Assembly (NCBI GenBank): GCA_043228905.1
Contig: JBHGNT010000017.1
Span: 806,001 to 870,000, forward strand
Length of the DNA stretch: 64,000 nt
From: Azolla caroliniana
Taxonomy: Eukaryota > Polypodiophyta
Direction: 5' to 3'
Made by a program: the position numbers and the translations under genes. Of the stretch, positions 32,154 through 41,448 are shown in pieces. The notes under the pieces are model-generated. The model did no database searches, had not been told where the DNA came from, and saw nothing but the letters and a program-made list of their open reading frames with translations. The first letter of the stretch is position 1; each line of letters begins with the position of its first letter.

Positions 32154-32194
<41 letters not shown>

Positions 32195-32270
32195 TTTCCT
32201 CACCTATTCCTCGGTCCAAGACCCCAGTGGTCCCGCCTTGTTCTCCACGCACGCATGTAACAACGCGACA
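31562..32270 (+). repeat. gypsy-4 3' LTR
   Basis: TGTCGTGAAGAAAAC to CAACGCGACA, 709 bp, with a CT tract at 32155-32190. It aligns throughout with 24186-24878. Confidence 0.95.
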
Positions 32271-32721
32271 ACGTCAAGCTCTTTTCCGGCGGTGGTTTGT
32301 AGCCGCCCACCGCCCTCTCCTTTCCGTCACTCGCGGGCCAAGTCGTTGCCGACCGCTCCCCATCATATTGCCGGCGTACCCACTTTGGTTTCGCGTATCC
32401 GTATGCCTCCATTAGAGCTCCCTCGAAGGAATCCCACGACTCGTGAGCTTCTTGAAGCTCCTTGACCTCTTTATGCATCGATACAGCCGCCACTCGACGA
32501 AAATACTCTAGCCGCATCGCTTCGTCCACGCCCCACTCCGTCATCTCGGCATCGTACGCTTCCAAGAACCTCGGGACATCGTCCCCATTGAATCGGTCGG
32601 CTCGATCGACCACCCTCACGACGTCTGGTTGAGCCGCATCTCGCCTCGCCTTTTTCCATCGCGCATCCATTACGATCTTTGCCATCATCTCCTCGAAGTC
32701 GAAATCTTCTTCCATCTCCAT
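32271..32721 (-). CDS. gypsy-3 gag, 5' part
   Basis: ATG at 32721, 38 bp from the LTR end and just after the primer site. About 150 residues to the gypsy-4 insertion: a helical gag-like N-terminus (FEEMMAKIVMDARWKKARRD, FNGDDVPRFLEAYDAEMTEW, SWDSFEGALMEAYGY). It resembles the capsid-like start of gypsy-4 gag, with matched spacing of the SWDSFEG and TWEEFEG blocks. The frame continues at 24185 on the other side of gypsy-4. Confidence 0.85.
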
Positions 32722-32740
32722 GCTCCCTTGTCGCTCTTCA

Positions 32741-32757
32741 CATCGGGTTCACCAAAG
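32741..32757 (-). other. gypsy-3 primer binding site
   Basis: On the minus strand TTTGGTGAACCCGATGT, one base different from the gypsy-4 site, one to two bases after the LTR end. Confidence 0.8.
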
Positions 32758-32758
32758 A

Positions 32759-33278
32759 TGTCGCGTCATTACGCGCGTGCGTGTAGAAGGGGCGGGACCA
32801 CGGGGGTCTTGGACTAGGGAATGGAGGAGAAAGAATGAGACACAAAATGGAAGCTTAGCTCAAGAGGAGGTGAGAAAGAATAAGGCAATAACATAGAATA
32901 GACGGGGCAAGATGCTCAACAAGTTAGCTTAAGGAAACATAAACGCTTTACAATAGTGGCCGCCATGGCCGCACCAAACGACTATGAGAAAAACCCTAAA
33001 GGAAAACCCAAGAAGAAAACCCTAACCGAAACCCTAAAACCGAATAGGAAACCCTCGACCTAAGTAGTATGCCTCTCTCCCTCAAAATAGGCAACCCTTT
33101 CATAAGTGACCCCTCCCTTCCTTTTATAGCCCAAGGAGGGAGGGACCTTACAATGTGGGATAAAATTTCCCCTCTTATTTCTATACACCATTTCCTAGTA
33201 TACATGTGCACATGGTGCACACCACCGATTTGCCCATTCCACCCCGGTTTCCGCCTATGGACGAAAATCTTCACGACA
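32759..33278 (-). repeat. gypsy-3 5' LTR (complete), 520 bp
   Basis: TGTCGCGTCATTACGCG...AAAATCTTCACGACA. A minus-strand CTATAAAAGGA box lies near 33121-33131. It contains CCCTAA-like runs around 33010-33050. Confidence 0.93.
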
Positions 33279-33282
33279 ACGG

Positions 33283-34073
33283 GGCAACCCGAAAACCCAA
33301 CATGGCAGGCGTTACAAGAATGCCAAATCACGCTGCCGTTAGGACGGCTATTGCAACTGGTACCACGGTTCACGAAAGGACTGAAGACCGGAAGGACGGC
33401 AGCTAACACACCACCGGCTCCGGCATTCTTTTCAAATCCGGAGGAAGGACCGGCAGTGGTGGACACATGCAGTCCAGCAATCACAGCCATCATGAAGGGA
33501 AAAGAGCTACCTGACACGATTATCGATGGAGGATCCGGCGTGAACGTGATCAGCCTCCGAACGTGTAACATGCTAGGAATCCAAGACTGGGAGCCGTGTC
33601 CGTTTTGGCTTCGGATGGCAGACACTAGCTCAGTACGGCCGACCGGATTAATACGCGATCTGGAAGTGACCATCGGGGGTCACACATTTCGCATTTCCGT
33701 AGTAGTTCTCCAGCTACAAGCTCAAGGAGCTTACCCACTATTGTTGGGACGACCCTAGTTTAAAACGGCACACATAAAGCAAAACTAGAGGAAGAACATA
33801 ATTACGTTCCGGCGAGGAAAAGCAAAAGTACGAGTACCGACTCAACCATGATCCGGTACCGGCAAGGAATCAATGCCGCTATATGCAGAATGTGTTAACA
33901 TGCTGGAAGGATTGGCGGACGAAGAGTTCAATCAATACTTACAGGAAAATCCGAAGATCGTACCTCTATTCGAGATTGATGTAGCCGAAGCAGTATCACC
34001 GTACATATTGCAACCGGATGGAACCGACGAGGAGCCGGATAAAGAGGCAATCCGGGAATTACGGCAAGCATAG
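33283..34073 (+). pseudogene. gypsy-T protease region
   Basis: It resumes the gag frame after the ACGG duplication. The protease motif is DTIIDGGSGVNVISL (D-G-G-S) at about 33517, with TIGGHTFRISVVVL and YPLLLGRP. A TAG (33757-33759) follows LLLGRP. Similarity continues in another frame (MPLYAECVNMLEGLADEEF...), with a TAG at 34071-34073. This is a gypsy-type protease to RT linker. Confidence 0.85.
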
Positions 34074-35580
34074 GAGGCACTGGAAAAAGAAATGGCAGTA
34101 TCACAGTGCATGAAAGCTTCCCAACTAGAAGAGGTAAACCTAGGTACCACAGAGGACACAAGACTGGTGCACATCGCCAAGGAAATGACTTCGGAGAATG
34201 AAACGGCAATGATCACACTCCTAAAAGAATTTCGCGATGTGTTTGCCTGGTCCTACGAAGACATGCCGGGACTCGATCCTCAGTTATATCAACACCAAAT
34301 ACATCTGAGCAAAGACGCCAAACCGGTAGCGCAACGGCGTTACCAGATGAACCCGAATTACGCAGCAAAGGTCAGAGAAGAAATCGACAAGTTGTTGAGA
34401 GTGGGCTTCATCCGACCAGTAAAGAAAGCCACATGGTTCAGCCCGATAGTGGTAGTACCCAAAAAGAAGGGTAAGATCAGAGTGTGCGTCGACTACTAGA
34501 AATTGAATGCGGCTACGATAACAGACGCCTTCCCATTTCCATTCACGGATGGAGTCCTGGATGTGGTCGCCGGTCATAAGGTGTACAGTTTTCTGGATGG
34601 TTTCAGCGGCTATAATCAGATCCGGATGCACCCCGCCGACCAGGAGAAAACCGCTTTTGTCACCGAATGGGGAGTCTTTGTTGCCATAGTGATGATGTTT
34701 GGACTAAAAACGGCACCGGCAACCTTCCAACGAATCATCATGGAAATTTTCGGGGAATTCATTCCGGCATTCATGCAGGTGTTTTTAGATGACTTCGTTG
34801 TTTATAGCCAGGAAGGGGATCACCTTTAGCACCTCCGACTATATCTAGAAAAATGTAGGGTTTACCGACTAAGCCTGAACCCGGCAAAATGCATGTTCGG
34901 AGTAACCAGCGGAGCGTTACTGGGTCACATAGTCAGCAAGGATGGTATCGCAGTGGATCCGGACAAAGTAAAAGCAATCCTGGAGGCACCGGCACCAGCC
35001 ACGGCAAAGGCACTAAGCTGGTTCTTAGGACAAATTCAATGGCATAGCCGAATGCTCCGGTATCTGGCAGACTTGGCTACACCACTGCATGCCGCAGTAC
35101 ATCGGACACAGTTCCGATGGACGGACACAGAAGACCAAGCTTACCGGGCACTAAAAGTACTGTTGTCACAAGCACCGGTGGTGCAACCTCCGGATTGGTC
35201 CAAAGAGTTCCATGTGTTCGTTGACGCGTCCGACATTGCAATCGGGAGCGCACTGATGCAACTGACAGAACCAAAATGGTACCGGCCAGTCTATTATGCC
35301 AGCCGGAAGTTGTCCCAAGCAGAACGTAATTATTCCACGACGGAAAGGGAGGCTTTGGGAATGATCTACAGTGTCACCAAGTTTAGACACTATCTGTTGG
35401 GAAGGAAATTTTCCTTTCACGTAGATCATTCGGCGCTCCTCTATTTGGTGTCCAAAGCATCACTCACCGGTAAGCTGGCCTGGTGGCCCGGTGAACGTTA
35501 CTACTGCAAGAATTCAAGTTCGAGATATTCCACCGACCCGGCATACACCATGCGGTAGTGGATTATTTAAGCTAGCTAAA
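34074..35580 (+). pseudogene. gypsy-T reverse transcriptase and RNase H
   Basis: Motifs in order: DKLLRVGFIRPVKKATWFSP, VVVPKKKGKIRVCVDY (then TAG 34497-34499), YSFLDGFSGYNQIRM (first Asp), GLKTAPATFQRIIMEIF, the catalytic VFLDDFVVYS, GHIVSKDGIAVDPDK, and RNase H pieces FHVFVDASDIAIGSAL, STTEREALGMIYSVTK and FHVDHSALLYL. Two in-frame TAG codons (34497-34499, 34826-34828) fall where Gln is plausible, and the frame shifts at the end. It is dead. Confidence 0.92.
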
Positions 35581-36971
35581 TTCCGGCGAAACCGGTGACG
35601 GAGTCCCAAACGACTTTCCGGATGTAGAGTTGTTTAGAGTCACAGCAGAAATGGCTCACCAATAGTTCGGTCGCAGAGGAAGACAAGTGGCTCACCAATA
35701 TGCACCAATTTTTTAGCACCGGTTTACCTCCGGAGGAGATGAACAGAGACGAAAGGAAACGCTTAGCGGTTCAAAGCCGGCACTTCTATCTATTGCAGGA
35801 CACACTGTACCACAAAGGCGCAGATGGCATACGGCGGCGTGCAATGCGCAGTGACGAAAAGGAAGTAATATTGCGTGAGGCACACTGCGGCGTGCACGGA
35901 GAACATTATGCCGGAGACGCTACGGCAAGGAAAATATGGCAAAGTGGACTATGGTGGCCAACAACATTGAAAGATGCAGTCTGGTACGCTAAAGAATGCG
36001 ACCTATGTCAACGAATGGGGCAACCAATCGAACAAGCCAGAATGCCTCACCAGCCCGTGCTACCGTTAGAACCATTTCAGAAATGGGGGCTAGATTTTGT
36101 CGGTCCATTCAAACCACCGGCAATGAGAACCGGCAACCAGTACGTGATCGTCGCTAAGGATTACTGCACGAAATGGGTGGAAGCAAAAGCACTATGCGAC
36201 AACACTGCAACATCCACGGCAAAATTTTTATATGAATGCATTTGGTGCCGATATGGATGTCCGATAGAGCTCATAAGTGACCAAGGTGGGCACTTCTTAG
36301 GGCAAGTAGTGGAATGTTTGACGACATTTTATGCGGTGGTGCACAAATGAAGCACTCCCTATTATCCGCAAGCCAACGGATTAGCAAAGTCAACAAATAA
36401 AACACTACAGAATATCCTGCGGAAAATCGTCAATGAGAACCGAACGGATTGGGATACAAAGCTGCACAGTGCACTCTAGGCCTACCGAACGGCATATAAA
36501 ACAAGTATCCGCACAACACCATTCCGCTTAGCATTCAGATTAGAAGCAGTGATGCCGGTAGAGTTCCAGGTCCTGAGTTTACGAATACAAATTCGGGAAT
36601 GCCTGAATGAGAAGGAATCGGAAGCTATCCGGTTAAACGCGCTGTGTGAATTGGAAGAACACCGGCTAGCCAACATCATGCACCTAGAACTAGAGTAGCG
36701 GCGAAGGAAGGCGTTCGTGGATCGTCACCGAAAAGGGAACGAAAAGATGTTCGGCATCGGTAAGCCGGTACTCGTTTTCCAGACCCGGATGGGTAAAATG
36801 TCGGGGAAGCTACGGTTTCGGTGGACTGGACCATATTGGATTACGCGAGAGTTTAACGGTTCCTACCAATTAGGGACACTCGTTGGTAAGTCGGAAGCGT
36901 CGGCAAGCGGTCCAACGTCCGGCAAGGATTACAATCCGGATAGGGGTCCAGTGGGGCCGGTTGCTAATTAG
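35581..36971 (+). pseudogene. gypsy-T integrase
   Basis: 35700-36350 carries the HHCC finger (REAHCGVHGEHYAG, CDLCQRMG) and core (GLDFVGPF, CTKWVEAKAL, ISDQGGHFLGQ). TGA at 36348-36350. The next segments (YYPQANGLAKSTNKTL with the Lys/Ser-rich Glu site altered, YRTAYKTSIRTTPFRL) follow with TAG codons at 36477-36479 and 36696-36698. The C-terminal GPYWITREFNGSYQLGTL is typical. In the usual core the position in YPQANGLAKS is Glu; here it reads Lys, so the catalytic Glu appears lost. It ends TAG-free at TAA 36969-36971. Confidence 0.87.
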
Positions 36972-37373
36972 CAAAACCATTTATCTTAAAAATATAAAAA
37001 AATATAAAAAAATCAAATCAAATCAAATCAAAGTAAATCATGCAAGGGCAAGGGGTGAACGGACACATGCAAAAGGAAGGAGTGAACAGGCATTTTGAAA
37101 AGGTACATAGTGGGCTATTAATAGGGTATTAAACCGCCGCCACATGGCACGTCATTCTATTTTAGTACATGACGTGCACATGCGCAGGTAATGAAAAAAA
37201 TAATAAGCGCCAACATGCAACAAGAAGACCCCCGCCACATAGAAACCCTCACATTTCGCGAACAGAGGAGCACAAACGCAGACAGGCGATTGAAGATCAG
37301 TTGACGCGAACCCACGCACACAAAGACTCCTCACACACAACCCTCACCAGCGCTCACCGACCTCGACGAAGCC
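36972..37373. other. gypsy-T spacer between integrase and downstream ORF
   Basis: No gene. AAAATATAAAA and AATCAAATC repeats start it; the rest is mixed. No LTR or polypurine tract is recognised here, which places the next ORF inside the same element. Confidence 0.7.
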
Positions 37374-39044
37374 ATGGACTGCCAAGCTCTCTCTGAAGTA
37401 GCCAAGAAATGGCTAAGGCAACACAACTTAGAGGGTTTCCTCACCATCATGGAGGCGCCACCGCACCGGGAGGCGGAGAAGATAGTCAAAGAAATCGACA
37501 CGGAGCTGATTACTGAGGAGGCCATCCATGTGTTGATTGGCCTTCCGGAAGGGGGAATCTTCACTATCAACAACCCTACCATGAAACAACTCCGAAAATA
37601 CTTTGGGGAATACTCTCTGGCAAGCAAGGCCTACCGGACACAGGGCGACGAAGATACTCTCTTTCAAGAGATTGCCCGGGTACTCCATGAATTTGGACAT
37701 GTATACCCTCGACCCCCCTGCATGCCCCAGAACCGGGCCGGCTTAATCATAGCCACATATGAAGGCGTGAAGGTGGATTGGCCGGTACTGATTGCAGATG
37801 GCCTCTATGCGACCATCAACTCTGTCAGAGGCAAAGAGGGTCGGAAGATATGGACGGCAGTGGCGCAATGGCTCACTCTATTGGTGCCACCTATCGAGAC
37901 CGTCAAGAGCATGAAGCGGGGAAGAACAACCAAAGGCACCCCGAAAACGGCCTCTAAACAGCAACAGTTGTCAGCATCTAAGGCAACCAAAAGGAAGGTG
38001 GCCGACACGGACCAGGCGGCAAAGGAGCGTGCCAACAGGAAGCGGCAGGCGGAAACGCAAGAGGAGCCACCAGTGCAGCCAATCAAGATCAGGCTTAGCC
38101 GACCAGTTCAACAAGCGCCGAAACCCTTGGCAGCGAAAATCAACATCGGGACTCAGGAGGAGGAAACGGAGGAGGAACCGTTAGAGCACCTCCGGCGGCG
38201 CCAAAAGGCAAGCACCTCTGAACATGTTGGGGAGCGTTCGGACCCAAAGAAGGATGGAACACCTGTACCCCGCCCTGAGCAGCCCGCACCAAGGATGGAA
38301 CCGGAACCGGTAAGGACAGAACCGGCCACAGAGCCCCCTACACAACAACCTCTACCGGCGGGTCAGGATACGGCAAGACCCGATATGCAAGCGTTGGAAG
38401 TACAGTTGCCGACCCCACCGGCAAGCCAAGAGCATTCAGAGGCGGAGCGGCCAATGGAGCCGCAACCAGAACGACAAAGTGGTCACCAACAAGAGCCAGA
38501 GTTGCAGCTCGACGCAACTGGACAAAACCGACCACTGGCCAACGACACCAACAGCCAACCCTCCAGGCAGACGCAACAACAGGGCACCGGTAGCCAATGG
38601 CTCCAGTGGATTGGAGAACAGATTTCCGGAGTGGTACACTACATAGAGGCGGAAGAGAAAGCGCAGATGGACCGGTTGCTCGTCACAACCAGAGAACTAG
38701 AGACAGCCCGGTCAAGGATCCGGAGCCTAGAACAAGACTTGGACCTGGCCACAGAAGAATTGGCCTTAACCGGACCACAGCTCCAAGCACCAGTGACTCC
38801 GATAAATGTACAGAATAAAGAAGCATCAGCAACTGTACATAGCAATAAGACCCTGGAGACGGAAACAGTCCCGGAGATAGTGGCGGCGCAAGCAAAAGAG
38901 CTTGCTGAATTAAGAGATGTACTGGCCGCACAGGAAGCATTACGCACCCGAGAGCGGGACTTGAAGAAAGCGGCAGAAGAAGAGCAACGAAAGACTGTTG
39001 AGAACCTCCGCCGGGCAGAAGAGAATCTGCGGAAAGGACATTAG
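37374..39044 (+). CDS. gypsy-T downstream ORF, 556 aa, unassigned
   Basis: ATG at 37374, about 400 bp after the integrase. Residues 1-180 look globular, with EAIHVLIGLPEGGIFTINNP, LFQEIARVLHEFGHVYPRPP and KVDWPVLIADGLYATINSV. Residues ~185-430 are Lys/Arg then Pro/Glu/Gln-rich, predicted disordered. Residues ~435-556 are heptad-rich (EEKAQMDRLLVTTRELETAR), probably coiled coil. A TAG at 39042-39044 stops it, but the coiled coil continues in frame to a second stop near 39242. No transmembrane segment is obvious. A third ORF after integrase is known in Tat/Athila-type elements; here it is placed the same way, but I recognised no named domain. Confidence 0.8.
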   Translation: MDCQALSEVAKKWLRQHNLEGFLTIMEAPPHREAEKIVKEIDTELITEEAIHVLIGLPEGGIFTINNPTMKQLRKYFGEYSLASKAYRTQGDEDTLFQEIARVLHEFGHVYPRPPCMPQNRAGLIIATYEGVKVDWPVLIADGLYATINSVRGKEGRKIWTAVAQWLTLLVPPIETVKSMKRGRTTKGTPKTASKQQQLSASKATKRKVADTDQAAKERANRKRQAETQEEPPVQPIKIRLSRPVQQAPKPLAAKINIGTQEEETEEEPLEHLRRRQKASTSEHVGERSDPKKDGTPVPRPEQPAPRMEPEPVRTEPATEPPTQQPLPAGQDTARPDMQALEVQLPTPPASQEHSEAERPMEPQPERQSGHQQEPELQLDATGQNRPLANDTNSQPSRQTQQQGTGSQWLQWIGEQISGVVHYIEAEEKAQMDRLLVTTRELETARSRIRSLEQDLDLATEELALTGPQLQAPVTPINVQNKEASATVHSNKTLETETVPEIVAAQAKELAELRDVLAAQEALRTRERDLKKAAEEEQRKTVENLRRAEENLRKGH

Positions 39045-39228
39045 GCCTACCAGCGGCTGAAGGAGGCGAAAGAGAAGGCGCTGCAAGAAAAGGAGAAGCT
39101 GAGATGGATGGCGGAAACAGAGATCGAAAGGCTGAAAGAAAAACTCCGTCAGCAAAAGGACCGGGAAGACCGCGCTCGCCGGCAACTCAACCAAAAGTTG
39201 AAGCAGAAAACCAATGATTTTGAGCACC

Positions 39229-39265
39229 TCTCTGATTCCGCCTAGGGACGGTTTTCTCCATGACA
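39229..39265 (-). repeat. LTR-end remnant of the gypsy-1/gypsy-4 type
   Basis: TGATTCCGCCTAGGGACGG...CATGACA resembles the end of the gypsy-1 LTR at 7998-8032. It follows the truncated coiled-coil ORF directly and is followed by ACGT (39266-39269). Only about 37 bp of the LTR is left. Confidence 0.75.
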
Positions 39266-39269
39266 ACGT

Positions 39270-40448
39270 GGGCTCAAGAGGGAAGATCGAGAAAGATGCG
39301 ATAGTGAAGAGACATGGAATGAAGAACCTGTGTTTGAGGGAAAAGTCCATGATACTCAAGGATGCAGTCATGAAGAGACATGTTACAAAGAACGTGGGCT
39401 TGAGGAGACAGATCAAGATCTACACAATTATGACAAAGACAAAGATCATTACAAACTCACAAAGAGTGCTCAAGATCTACAAGGTTATGATTGTAACAAA
39501 GATTACTGTAAACACAAGAGGAGGAATCAATGTCGAGCTCTTCATGGATGTGCTAATGAAAAAGTACTCGACAAAAGTCGTGACGGTGAGTGTAGTTGGG
39601 ATCAAGACTCTCATGGTTTAAATTTTGATGACAAGTATGATAGGTTTAATGAGAGCCACGGACAAGAGAATAAGTTGGGAAGAGACGAAAACTTTACATT
39701 TAAACGTGATGATGGTGATGATAATAATGATACACACGATTTAAGGCTTCATGATAGTAAGAGAGAGTTTATTATTGATGGTGAGAGTGAGTGCCAAGAG
39801 AAGAATGAGGGTTATGATGATAAAAAGTTGTGCACTTTCTGTGGATATAGTTATGATAAGGGTAATTATGAGGGTGAGAGTGACGAAGAGGAATTGTGTG
39901 TTTTAGGTTGCCTTGGTTTTCTTCAGGATAGATTTTATAAGAGTTTCACTAAATCAAATGGTGACATTCATGAGGATATCCATTATGAAAATAGAATAGG
40001 GATTTGTGATGATGAGGAAATTCTACAAAAATATGTCCATAAAGATGTAGGGTTACTTAATGATCACAAGGGTATAAGTAAGGAAAATCTAGAAAATGTT
40101 ATTTGGGATGTGTATAATGATGATGTTGATGTTGTGAGTATGTGTGGGAAGGATGGGATTAAGATTGATAAGATTGTGGGTAATCTAGAAAATGTTATGA
40201 TGGTTTGGGATGTATATGATGATAATGTTGGTGTAGTGAGCGTGTGCAGGATGGATGAGTTTAGGGTAGATGATATTGAATATGATGGTTATCTCGTAAT
40301 AAATAATTTGGTGACTAAAGATGTTGTTAATTCAAAGGATGACTATAATGATGATGTACGTATAATTAACAATGAGGTTGTTATCAAAGAAGATGATGTT
40401 GTGGTAAAATGGATGATTATTACTTATGAAGAAAAAGGAAAGAAGTGA
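39270..40448 (+). CDS. Asp/Asn/Tyr-rich ORF, truncated at the 5' end, unassigned
   Basis: Open from the LTR junction to the stop at 40446-40448, about 392 codons, with no ATG in the first part, so its start was lost. Composition is strongly Asp, Lys, Asn, Tyr, Gly, with scattered Cys (CTFCGYSYDKGNYEGES; EELCVLGCLGFL). Two near-copies of a ~35-residue block occur: ENVIWDVYNDDVDVVSMCGK and ENVMMVWDVYDDNVGVVSVC. Codon use is AT-rich, unlike the GC-rich gypsy genes around it. A gypsy integrase C-terminus follows 110 bp later, so it may be a domain of that polyprotein; I do not recognise it. Confidence 0.65.
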   Translation, partial: GLKREDRERCDSEETWNEEPVFEGKVHDTQGCSHEETCYKERGLEETDQDLHNYDKDKDHYKLTKSAQDLQGYDCNKDYCKHKRRNQCRALHGCANEKVLDKSRDGECSWDQDSHGLNFDDKYDRFNESHGQENKLGRDENFTFKRDDGDDNNDTHDLRLHDSKREFIIDGESECQEKNEGYDDKKLCTFCGYSYDKGNYEGESDEEELCVLGCLGFLQDRFYKSFTKSNGDIHEDIHYENRIGICDDEEILQKYVHKDVGLLNDHKGISKENLENVIWDVYNDDVDVVSMCGKDGIKIDKIVGNLENVMMVWDVYDDNVGVVSVCRMDEFRVDDIEYDGYLVINNLVTKDVVNSKDDYNDDVRIINNEVVIKEDDVVVKWMIITYEEKGKK

Positions 40449-40559
40449 TTATGAGGACTACCCATGGGAAGGAAGGGAAAGATGGTGGGATGTTCAACTA
40501 AACAGAGGAGGTTGTATTGCCAATGTTTCCATCTCCCATCTCAAAGAAAAGGATTGGCT

Positions 40560-40800
40560 AATAAGAAGAAGCACCCAGTTTTTGGATTCGGTTTGACAAG
40601 TCGCATCAACTGCACCCCAAGTAGATCGAAGGAGGTTGGGTATTGTTCTACAACAACAACCTTGACAACACAAAACGATAAAGAAAGTTTGCAAGAAGGT
40701 GAAACGTGCCAACAACAACGCCACCTACCAACTCGTGGAGCTAGACGGATCAAGGTTGGCCATACCCATTACGGCGAAAAGATCTTCAATAAAAGACAAG
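40560..40800 (+). pseudogene. gypsy integrase C-terminal remnant (gypsy-4 type)
   Basis: Mixed frames give RFDKSHQLHPK then a stop, GGWVLFYNNNLDN, a stop, RKFARR, then ANNNATYQLVELDGSRLAIP. These align with the gypsy-4 C-terminus (KIEEGEWVLVYDSSLDNQH to TYHLAELDGTRMAIPV). It reads on the plus strand and is broken. Confidence 0.85.
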
Positions 40801-40849
40801 CTGCTTATCTTATCTTATTGGTGACTTGTCTTGATTCTCAACATTGATG

Positions 40850-41262
40850 TCAAGGGTTCAAACCCGGAATTAGAATTTCCATCCATCCATCTATCTATCT
40901 TAAACACTTCTTCAATTCTCATCTCTCTCTCTCTCTCTCACACAACCACATTAGTGTGTCACTTCAGCTACTACAATTTCATTTCGTGTGGTCATTCACT
41001 CTATCTCTGGAATTCTCGTCAAGAAGGAAATAGCACCGGAAAAGATCATTTCGTCGTCGTCGTCGCCCGCTAAACGTTGCACACCACATTACCGCCGCCT
41101 ACACATCAATCCACCGCACCGTTGATTCTAGTTCAGGTGCATCTTCGACAACAAAGAACAACTCGACAATAAACCTAAAACGGCTAATTCATCTCCTCCA
41201 TAACCACTAGCGGATAGAGGCCCGGTGCTTGTCCGCACCTGTGTGACACGCACATCGCGACA
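40850..41262 (+). repeat. LTR-like fragment ending CGCGACA, with CT run
   Basis: It contains GGGTTCAAACCC (a B-box-like word), a CT tract at 40921-40939 and a (TCG)n run near 41049. It ends ACATCGCGACA at 41262, followed by TTTGGTGA, which resembles the gypsy primer site. The left edge is not defined. Confidence 0.5.
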
Positions 41263-41448
41263 TTTGGTGAGTGTGTTACGCGCCACGCGACAAAGGTCTA
41301 TACAACACACGCCTAATTCTCAAATGCCAACTCGTGCACCTAATGCGGATCTTGACAACTTGCTCCATCCACAATAGAGAGACATTTATGTGGGACCGAG
41401 GATGACAAAAGTAGTTGAAACCTGTTGGCAAGGAAACACACAAGAAAT
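41263..41448. other. unassigned spacer
   Basis: Nothing recognised besides the TTTGGTGA word at its start. Confidence 0.5.

Larger units (their letters stand above)
24186..32270 (+). mobile_element. gypsy-4: nearly complete Ty3/gypsy element
   Basis: 5' LTR (24186-24878), primer site, gag-protease, RT-RNase H, integrase, polypurine tract and 3' LTR (31562-32270) are all present. A solo LTR sits between the primer site and gag. Flanks are GCGT (24182-24185) and ACGT (32271-32274), differing at one base. By eye the two LTRs differ at about 18 of 690 aligned bases, nearly all transitions, plus CT-tract length. It interrupts the gypsy-3 ORF. The internal stops are few and several are C-to-T. Confidence 0.95.
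21129..33278 (-). mobile_element. gypsy-3: non-autonomous antisense gypsy with ACGG target duplication
   Basis: Its LTR ends TGTCGC... (21129) and ...TCACGACA (33278) are flanked by ACGG at 21125-21128 and 33279-33282. Removing gypsy-4 (24186-32270) leaves about 4.1 kb: 5' LTR, primer site, gag-like ORF, an acidic repeat ORF and a truncated 3' LTR. No RT, protease or integrase was found. It therefore resembles the TR-GAG/LARD class, depending on enzymes from relatives such as gypsy-4. Confidence 0.85.

Noticed and set aside
24186-33278. A single large gypsy with 5' LTR at 24186 and 3' LTR at 33278
   Set aside because: Orientation and LTR sequence differ, and each has its own matched flanks.
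37428-38947. Minus-strand frames opposite the gypsy-T downstream ORF
   Set aside because: No motif; the plus-strand frame is longer and better composed.
39229-39265. 5' LTR end of gypsy-2, making 15939-39265 one element
   Set aside because: The flanks are ACGA on the left and ACGT on the right, and only 37 bp of LTR remain; unproven.
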